Shown here piece after piece: positions 1-4,952 of a stretch of DNA of 12,859 bases. The first letter of the stretch is position 1, and each line of letters opens with the position of its first letter. Both the position numbers and the translations under genes were made by a program. This DNA is from an uncultured Alphaproteobacteria bacterium (lineage in GTDB: Bacteria > Pseudomonadota > Alphaproteobacteria > Micavibrionales > Micavibrionaceae): assembly GCA_937124505.1 (NCBI GenBank), contig CAKZKV010000281.1, positions 1-12,859 of the forward strand. The letters run 5' to 3'. The notes beneath the pieces were generated by a model. It saw only the letters and a list, made by a program, of their open reading frames with translations, was not told the DNA's origin and did not search any database.

Positions 1-1924
1 TATTGGTTACCAAACAAGTGAATCCAGTCATTTCACACCCAAAGGAAACGCCGCACCTGATATCCAAACGGACACCCCAATCAGGTCAGATGGCTATGTC
101 CTGATACAGGACGAAAAGACCTTGAAGGAATTTATTCACAAAACCCGTGAGGCTGGCATATGTGTGTTCGATACAGAAACGACCCACCTGACCCCGCGTC
201 ATGCCTCGCTCGTGGGCATCGCCCTGTCTTGCGAGGTCGGTCAGGCGTATTATCTGCCACTGACCCATCAATCACCGGAGCAGGATTTGCTGGGCGGAAA
301 TGAGACACAAGACATGACGCAAGTGCCACTGGAACGGGCCATTGATCTTCTGAAACCTGTCATGGAAGACCCGTCTATTCTGAAAGTCGCGCAAAACGCC
401 AAATATGATGTGCAGATCATGAAAACACACGGCATCAATGTCAGCCCGGTTGATGATACCATGCTGATGTCTTACGTGCTGGACGGGCATACGGTGCGGC
501 ATAATATGGACGCTCTGTCCGAAGCATATCTGGGGCATACGCCGCTGAAATTTGAAGAGGTAGCTGGTAAGGGCAAGAAGGCCGTGACCTTCGATTTCGT
601 CCCGCTGGATAAAGCCCTGACCTATGCAGCGGAAGACGCGGACGTGACCTTACGCCTGCATCAGGCCTTAAAACCACGCCTGACACAGGAACACATGACC
701 TCTGTTTATGAGGACATTGAGCGGCCTCTCGTGCCGGTCATCGCCGGTATGGAGTATCAGGGGATCAAGGTTGACCCGGTGACACTCAAACGCTTTTCCG
801 ATGAGTTCGGGAAACAGCTACGCATCCATGAGGAAAATATTCATAAACTGGCCGGACATGAGTTTAATGTTGCCTCCCCGAAGCAGCTCGGCGTTGTTTT
901 GTTTGAAGAAATGGGCCTGCAGGGCGGCAAGAAAACCAAAACCGGGGACTGGTCAACAGATGTCTCCACTTTGGAGAAACTGGCAGATGCCGGGGAAACA
1001 ATCGTTCAGGAAGTGATGGAATACCGCCAGTTGGCCAAGCTGAAATCCACCTATACGGACGCGTTGCAGGAGGTGATTTACCCTGAAACAGGGCGTGTTC
1101 ATACCTCCTTTTCCATGGTGGGCACGTCAACGGGGCGATTGTCCTCGTCTGACCCGAATTTGCAAAACATCCCGATCCGCACAGAACAGGGACGCAAAAT
1201 CCGGGAGGCCTTTATCGCGGAAAAGGGGCATGTGCTGCTCTCCGTTGACTATTCACAGATTGAATTGCGGCTGGCGGCGGAAATGGCCGGGATCGAAGCA
1301 TTGAAACAGGCCTTCAAAAACGGGGATGATATCCATGCCATGACCGCCTCGCAGGTGTTTGACGTGCCACTGAACGAAATGACACCAGAGATTCGCCGCC
1401 GGGCCAAGGCCATTAACTTCGGAATTATTTACGGAATATCCGGCTGGGGTCTGGCCAAACAACTGGGCATTGAGGCTTCGGAAGCCAATGAATTCATCCG
1501 CGCCTATCTCGCCCGCTATCCGGAGTTGCAGGACTTTATGGAGAAAATAAAAGAAGAGGCGCGACGGCAAGGCTATGTCAAAACGCTCTATGGACGGAAA
1601 TGCTATACCCCGTCGATTAACGATAAAAACCCGATGAAGCGTCAGGGAGCGGAGCGCGCCGCCATCAACGCCCCGCTTCAGGGAACGGCAGCAGACATCA
1701 TTAAAAAAGCGATGATCAAGCTTTGGCACGTACAGGAGGCGGGAGAGCTTGGCGCGGCGAAAATGCTGCTACAGGTGCATGACGAACTGATTTTCGAAAT
1801 CCCGGAGCAAGAGGTAGAGGCACGGGCAAAGCAGATCAGGGACATCATGGAATCCATCACGTCATTTGACGTGCCGCTGGTGGCCGAAGCCGGCTGGGGA
1901 AAATCCTGGGCGGAGGCGCATTAA
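1..1924 (+). CDS. polA: DNA polymerase I, 5'-truncated by the window edge (3'-5' exonuclease and polymerase domains)
   Basis: Template-directed DNA polymerase used in repair and Okazaki fragment processing. The frame is open from base 2 to the TAA at 1922-1924 and has no start in the window, so the N-terminal 5' nuclease domain lies upstream; the TTG at 122 is internal. Numbering from base 2, the proofreading domain begins near residue 30 and keeps all its metal ligands: FDTE (D57, E59), QNAKYD and YAAEDAD. The family A polymerase follows with motif A (DYSQIELR, about 1250), motif B (RRRAKAINFGIIYG, about 1395) and motif C (VHDELIFE, about 1777). Proofreading therefore looks active, unlike in Taq polymerase. 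Just after motif B the sequence is GISGWGLAKQL where E. coli has GMSAFGLARQL, a small departure. Identity is certain; only the N-terminus is unseen. Confidence 0.97.
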   Translation, partial: IGYQTSESSHFTPKGNAAPDIQTDTPIRSDGYVLIQDEKTLKEFIHKTREAGICVFDTETTHLTPRHASLVGIALSCEVGQAYYLPLTHQSPEQDLLGGNETQDMTQVPLERAIDLLKPVMEDPSILKVAQNAKYDVQIMKTHGINVSPVDDTMLMSYVLDGHTVRHNMDALSEAYLGHTPLKFEEVAGKGKKAVTFDFVPLDKALTYAAEDADVTLRLHQALKPRLTQEHMTSVYEDIERPLVPVIAGMEYQGIKVDPVTLKRFSDEFGKQLRIHEENIHKLAGHEFNVASPKQLGVVLFEEMGLQGGKKTKTGDWSTDVSTLEKLADAGETIVQEVMEYRQLAKLKSTYTDALQEVIYPETGRVHTSFSMVGTSTGRLSSSDPNLQNIPIRTEQGRKIREAFIAEKGHVLLSVDYSQIELRLAAEMAGIEALKQAFKNGDDIHAMTASQVFDVPLNEMTPEIRRRAKAINFGIIYGISGWGLAKQLGIEASEANEFIRAYLARYPELQDFMEKIKEEARRQGYVKTLYGRKCYTPSINDKNPMKRQGAERAAINAPLQGTAADIIKKAMIKLWHVQEAGELGAAKMLLQVHDELIFEIPEQEVEARAKQIRDIMESITSFDVPLVAEAGWGKSWAEAH

Positions 1925-1943
1925 TGAAAAGAGAAACATCCAC

Positions 1944-2507
1944 ATGGGATTAGATATCACTTTAGACTGGCAGGGCCCTATCACATTAGATTCTGGTTCC
2001 GAAAGTCTTTCAAACGAAAAAGGTGTTTATGCCCAAAAATACCCGACAGATATTTTAATGTATTATTTTGGGGGAACAAAAAACCTCAAGTGGCGTATTA
2101 CAGAACATTTTTTTCTAACAATGGCTGGGTACTATGTGATCCCCAAACGCTCCTGCAAAGACTTTAAGGACAAATTAGAATGCCATTATTATCCTGAAAA
2201 AGATCGTGACTTTACAATACTGTCTAATAAAGAATCTGTTTTAACCATGTGGGAACATTTGAGGAGCACACAATATTATTTTGCAGAAATCAAAGAAGAT
2301 ATGGATGTTGTATGGGGCGTTGAAAGGGCATTAATCACAAAATCTATTGAAAAATCTAAAAACGAATCCAGCGATCAAAAATATTGTATGGCAAATATGG
2401 GTTTTAGAGGCTGTAAATCCTGTTCATTAGACTTAACAATCAGAAATGAGGGAGACCCGGAAATGAGAAAGTTCTTAGGGGATCAGATGGAACATTCTCC
2501 TCCTTGA
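1944..2507 (+). CDS. Small AT-rich protein with a divergent GIY-YIG nuclease-like N-terminus
   Basis: 187 residues starting at ATG 1944, 19 bases after the polA stop. The frame is open further upstream, but only by running into the polA end out of frame. The ribosome site is weak (AAAAGAGAAA). I see the layout of a GIY-YIG endonuclease: GVY at residues 27-29, YYFGGT at 40-45, then NLKWRITEH at 47-55, with R51 at the place of the catalytic arginine. Candidates for the metal-binding glutamate and the later asparagine are E127 (in VERALI) and N151 (in MANMGF). A C-x8-C-x2-C cluster (C148, C157, C160) sits near the end. The gene is visibly AT-richer than polA: about 35% GC in one hand-counted 60-base line against about 55% in a polA line. 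That suggests acquisition. The nuclease assignment is inference from motif spacing; the substrate is unknown and the protein could be inactive. Confidence 0.6.
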   Translation: MGLDITLDWQGPITLDSGSESLSNEKGVYAQKYPTDILMYYFGGTKNLKWRITEHFFLTMAGYYVIPKRSCKDFKDKLECHYYPEKDRDFTILSNKESVLTMWEHLRSTQYYFAEIKEDMDVVWGVERALITKSIEKSKNESSDQKYCMANMGFRGCKSCSLDLTIRNEGDPEMRKFLGDQMEHSPP

Positions 2508-2516
2508 GCGGAGAAT
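2494..2516 (+). repeat. Hairpin over the stop codon of the GIY-YIG-like gene
   Basis: Perfect 7-base inverted repeat ATTCTCC / GGAGAAT with a 9-base loop that includes the TGA stop. It could act as a transcript 3' end, but no T-run follows, so it is not a canonical intrinsic terminator. Confidence 0.3.
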
Positions 2517-2577
2517 CATGCACAATAAGGTATGGTAAGATAAATATATAAACTCCGGCCTTTATACATGATATGAT

Positions 2578-2599
2578 AATATCAATTGTTATTGATATT
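2578..2599. promoter_or_regulatory. Perfect 9-base inverted repeat upstream of the response regulator gene
   Basis: AATATCAAT-TGTT-ATTGATATT: two perfect 9-base arms around a 4-base spacer, ending 18 bases before the ATG at 2618. The arms are AT-rich and no T-run follows, so an operator for a dimeric regulator is more plausible than a terminator. I could not find a convincing -35/-10 pair in this 110-base gap, and the regulator is unknown. Confidence 0.4.
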
Positions 2600-2617
2600 G
2601 GACGAATCACCTGACGC

Positions 2618-3190
2618 ATGGAACCTTCCGATCCTAACTCCAGAACAGATCCTTATGACCTGTCTTTTTTCAAAGTCCTGATTGTTGAGGACTCTCAGTT
2701 TATCCGCAGCATTATTGCTTCGGCGTTGAAGGCCATGGGGATCAATCAGGTCTTTGCCGTCCATAACATCGCGGAAGCCAAACAAAAACTCCTGCAATAT
2801 AACGCCGCGAAATCTTCTCACAATATAGATGTCGTCATCACCGACTGGCTGATGCCGGAGGGAGATGGCTCGGAACTCCTGTCATGGATCCGGTCTCATA
2901 AAATCGACGTCATTCAGTTTTTGCCGGTCATTGTATGTAGTGCCTACACCAGCGAAGACCTGGTCAATAAGGCACGTAATTACGGCGCCACGGAAATTCT
3001 GGTTAAGCCCGTCTCCGCCCAGAAACTGGCCAACAGAATTTTATATGTTATCGACAAACCACGCCCCTTTATTCAGGCCCCCGGCTTTTTTGGGCCGGAC
3101 CGCAGGCGCAAGAATGAAAAATATATCGGCGAAGAACGTAGAAAAACGTCAGCAAGCGATATAGAGGAGGACCATGAACAACTCGAGTGA
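2618..3190 (+). CDS. Single-domain CheY-like response regulator with a basic FFGPDRRR tail
   Basis: 190 residues. A receiver domain at about 18-140 has all the phosphorylation residues: E24/D25 acidic pair, D76 phosphoacceptor (VITDWLMP), S108 at the switch position and K130 (LVKPV). No DNA-binding or enzymatic output domain follows. Instead there is a roughly 50-residue polar tail containing FFGPDRRRK and GEERRK, a wording I recognise from many alphaproteobacterial stand-alone regulators; its role is unknown to me. The ATG at 2618 is the only sensible start, because the next methionine lies inside the receiver. The gene overlaps the next one by 17 bases, so the two are very probably co-transcribed and co-translated. 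It faces the cheY-cheZ operon, so a role as phosphate acceptor or sink in chemotaxis signalling is likely but inferred. Confidence 0.88.
   Translation: MEPSDPNSRTDPYDLSFFKVLIVEDSQFIRSIIASALKAMGINQVFAVHNIAEAKQKLLQYNAAKSSHNIDVVITDWLMPEGDGSELLSWIRSHKIDVIQFLPVIVCSAYTSEDLVNKARNYGATEILVKPVSAQKLANRILYVIDKPRPFIQAPGFFGPDRRRKNEKYIGEERRKTSASDIEEDHEQLE
3163..3170 (+). promoter_or_regulatory. Strong ribosome binding site for the HPt-like gene
   Basis: AGAGGAGG ends 3 bases before the ATG at 3174 and lies inside the 3' end of the upstream response regulator gene. It fixes the start of the downstream gene and explains how it is translated despite the 17-base overlap. Confidence 0.7.
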
Positions 3191-3689
3191 AACAGAAAAG
3201 ATTAAAATCTGGTACAGGCTGAACTTTCTGAAAATGAAGGCTGGCGGAGATTTAAATGATGAGTCTGTCGGCTACATTGCCCCCCTCGCCGTCCGGCAGG
3301 CGCAAGCTGTCATTAATGATCAGGAAAAACACTACTACGATGAAACAGAAGCCCTGATCCAGAATCTGGAACAAACATGGAGCCAGATTTTGGAATCTGA
3401 AAGCGAAGCAGACACCGAAATCCTTCAGCGCATATTTATTAACTATGCCCACAACGTCAAAGATGTCGCCCGCACGTTTCAATATGATCTAATGGCTGAT
3501 TTCGGTGAATCCCTCTATAATTTTTGCACCAAAATGACCATCCGGACAGATGCGCAAAAAGCCATTATCGAGGCGCACCTGAAGGTCATCAGAATGACAT
3601 TCAAAACGCATATCAAGGAAAGTATCGGGGAACAGGCAGAAGAACTCAAATCACTGTTGAAAATCGCGATAGAAAAGCACCTGCAATAA
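3174..3689 (+). CDS. Helical HPt-like phosphotransfer protein
   Basis: 171 residues, almost wholly helical, with no signal peptide or membrane segment. Residues 91-117 contain AHNVKDVARTFQYDL, which matches the HPt core pattern AHxxKG...TFGYPL. H93 would be the phosphorylated histidine and K96 the usual following lysine, but the normal glycine after it is D97. The N-terminal stretch LNFLKMKAGG followed by a helical region resembles a family of alphaproteobacterial HPt-like proteins that I recall with an AHDIRG core. The gene overlaps the response regulator upstream by 17 bases and has its own strong ribosome site. The natural reading is a phosphotransfer partner that loads or unloads that regulator, but no histidine kinase for it lies in the window apart from CheA. 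The fold is inferred from a motif, and a purely structural role remains possible. Confidence 0.6.
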   Translation: MNNSSETEKIKIWYRLNFLKMKAGGDLNDESVGYIAPLAVRQAQAVINDQEKHYYDETEALIQNLEQTWSQILESESEADTEILQRIFINYAHNVKDVARTFQYDLMADFGESLYNFCTKMTIRTDAQKAIIEAHLKVIRMTFKTHIKESIGEQAEELKSLLKIAIEKHLQ

Positions 3690-3693
3690 AAAA

Positions 3694-4221
3694 TCACAAG
3701 CTACTCAGCATTTTATCAATATCCTCCTGAGACATTGCGTTTTCCGGCAATTGTGGGCCATGCTCCAGTTCAACGCCCCCAGAAGTCGTCGCAGACTTTT
3801 TCTTTTTGAGAGTTTCCTCATCCCCCAGCAGCTCCAAAACCCTTTTGACTCTCTGAGAGGTCAGATCCTGCACATTGCAATCTTCATATATTTTTATAAT
3901 TTCGCCGACCAGAGTATCTTTTCCCGCAAAAACAAAGTTACCCAGCAACTTTTCAATCTTCTCGGCTCTGGCAATTACCTTATCAATAGATTTTTTGACG
4001 TGGCGCTCAACCTCTTTCACTTCTTGAATCGCAATACTCATATCAGGAGCAGCAGAAGGAACAGGCGCAGGGGCTTGATCATGGGGCTTTTTTTGCTCCT
4101 GCTCAATGTGGTGCGCCAATTGTGCCAGATGCTGCTTCAAGACGGCTTCTTCTTTTTTATGAGCCTCAATAATAACTCTGACTTCTGCGGCAGAATATGT
4201 TTCTTTATCTAGATCCGTCAT
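3694..4221 (-). CDS. cheZ: CheZ-family CheY-P phosphatase
   Basis: 175 residues that would speed dephosphorylation of CheY-P and so end the tumble or reversal signal. The central region is a long amphipathic helix pair (about 62-132). It contains CNVQDLTSQRVKRVLELL, where D119 and Q123 have the D-x3-Q spacing of the CheZ active site (D143 and Q147 in E. coli). A Pro/Ala linker (about 46-60) precedes it. The C-terminal tail SQEDIDKMLSSL corresponds to the CheY-tethering peptide of CheZ and also resembles the EIDALL peptide of FliM. The protein is shorter than E. coli CheZ (214). Translation starts at ATG 4221 behind GGGA. It follows cheY by 27 bases in the same operon, which supports the call. 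Its stop lies 4 bases from the stop of the converging HPt-like gene. Confidence 0.85.
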   Translation of the reverse strand: MTDLDKETYSAAEVRVIIEAHKKEEAVLKQHLAQLAHHIEQEQKKPHDQAPAPVPSAAPDMSIAIQEVKEVERHVKKSIDKVIARAEKIEKLLGNFVFAGKDTLVGEIIKIYEDCNVQDLTSQRVKRVLELLGDEETLKKKKSATTSGGVELEHGPQLPENAMSQEDIDKMLSSL

Positions 4222-4248
4222 CGGAATAATCCCAACTTTGTTTTTATT

Positions 4249-4632
4249 TTAAAGAGCTTCTATTTTTGCTTTCAGGGTGTCCGCAGTAAAAGGCTTAACC
4301 ACATACCCGCTGACCCCCGCCTGCTTTGCTGCAATAATATTTTCCGGCTTGGATTCCGCGGTAATCAGCATGAACTTCACATCACTGGCAGTCGGCGCAT
4401 TCGGCGTTTTTCGCACATTTTGTAGAAATTCCAGCCCTGTCATCGGCTCCATATTCCAGTCCGAGAGAATGAGTTTGTATGACGTTTGACGTATTTTTTG
4501 CAAGGCTTCCGCCCCGCATGAGGCCGTGTCTATGTTTTTATATCCCAGCTTGGCGATAATATTACTGACGATCTTCACCATACTGGCACTGTCATCTACA
4601 ACTAAAACATAATCAATCGGGTTTATTTGCAT
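4249..4632 (-). CDS. cheY: Chemotaxis response regulator CheY
   Basis: 127-residue single receiver domain that, when phosphorylated by CheA, binds the flagellar switch. All key residues are present: D13/D14, D58 (SDWNMEPMTG), T91 (LITAES), Y110 and K113 (VVKPF). The wording around D58 and AAKQAGV is that of the main motor CheY of alphaproteobacteria. I chose ATG 4632, which gives the usual CheY length. A TTG at 4647 in frame would add five residues but would lie only about 10 bases from the predicted transcription start. It is the first gene of a two-gene operon with cheZ and is divergent from cheA. This is the likelier of the two CheY proteins to act at the motor, because its phosphatase is encoded beside it; that division of labour is inference. 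Confidence 0.93.
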   Translation of the reverse strand: MQINPIDYVLVVDDSASMVKIVSNIIAKLGYKNIDTASCGAEALQKIRQTSYKLILSDWNMEPMTGLEFLQNVRKTPNAPTASDVKFMLITAESKPENIIAAKQAGVSGYVVKPFTADTLKAKIEAL

Positions 4633-4663
4633 GCGTTCAGAGTCCAATTTCTTTGAGTTTAAT

Positions 4664-4691
4664 ACTATAATGCCTGTTACACTTTGATCAA
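4664..4691 (-). promoter_or_regulatory. Candidate sigma-70 type promoter of cheY-cheZ
   Basis: On the minus strand TTGATC (4691-4686), a 16-base spacer and TATAGT (4669-4664) match the -35 and -10 consensus in 4 and 5 positions. The predicted start near 4657 gives a leader of about 25 bases to ATG 4632. The -35 box lies inside a perfect palindrome. Confidence 0.45.
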
Positions 4692-4694
4692 AGT
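4681..4694. promoter_or_regulatory. 14-base perfect palindrome over the cheY -35 box
   Basis: ACTTTGATCAAAGT is its own reverse complement and covers the candidate -35 element of cheY-cheZ. A dimeric regulator bound here would block RNA polymerase, so it is a candidate operator. It lies 258 bases before the cheA start and could also serve that gene. The binding protein is unknown. Confidence 0.4.
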
Positions 4695-4853
4695 CAACCT
4701 TATTATTACTGACAATCCTTATTAAACCTTTAATTCATCACACGAAAAAGAATAGCATGGTTTCCTAATATGAAGAAATACATGAAGAGACTTTTTTCAT
4801 ACAAAATACAACCCATGGTTTTTCACAAAAAATGAAAATAGAAAGAGTATTGA

Positions 4854-4881
4854 TTGTTTTTTAACCTAATTTCTTTAGAAT
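4854..4881 (+). promoter_or_regulatory. Weak candidate promoter for the cheA operon
   Basis: TTGTTT (4854-4859), a 16-base spacer and TAGAAT (4876-4881) resemble -35 and -10 boxes; only three bases of the -35 match. It would start transcription about 65 bases before cheA. No flagellar sigma-28 style GCCGATAA box was found nearby. Confidence 0.3.
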
Positions 4882-4952
4882 TATTTCAAGACAAATTCTA
4901 AGTCAGACAATAACTAACCACTTGAATTTAAAAGCCTTACGGAAAACAGACT

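Larger units (their letters stand above)
4648..4952. other. AT-rich divergent intergenic region between cheY and cheA
   Basis: 305 bases with no credible gene on either strand. It holds the cheY promoter and palindrome near the left end, a candidate cheA promoter near 4854-4881, and otherwise AT-rich sequence with short A and T runs. I see no RNA gene or long repeat in it. Confidence 0.6.

Noticed and set aside
1253..1729. A 158-codon open frame antisense to the polymerase domain
   Set aside because: The opposite strand encodes conserved polymerase motifs; the antisense frame is a by-product of codon use.
122..1924. TTG at 122 as the start of the polymerase gene
   Set aside because: The frame stays open to base 2 with sequence that fits the region before the exonuclease domain, and PolA normally has a 5' nuclease domain further upstream. 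The gene is cut by the window edge.
1866..1943. Upstream extension of the GIY-YIG-like gene to 1866
   Set aside because: The added residues are only an out-of-frame reading of the end of polA; ATG 1944 begins the sequence that looks like a real protein.
3751..4212. A 153-codon open frame opposite cheZ, rich in Phe and Leu
   Set aside because: It lies entirely antisense to a gene with recognised CheZ motifs and has no ribosome site or family resemblance.
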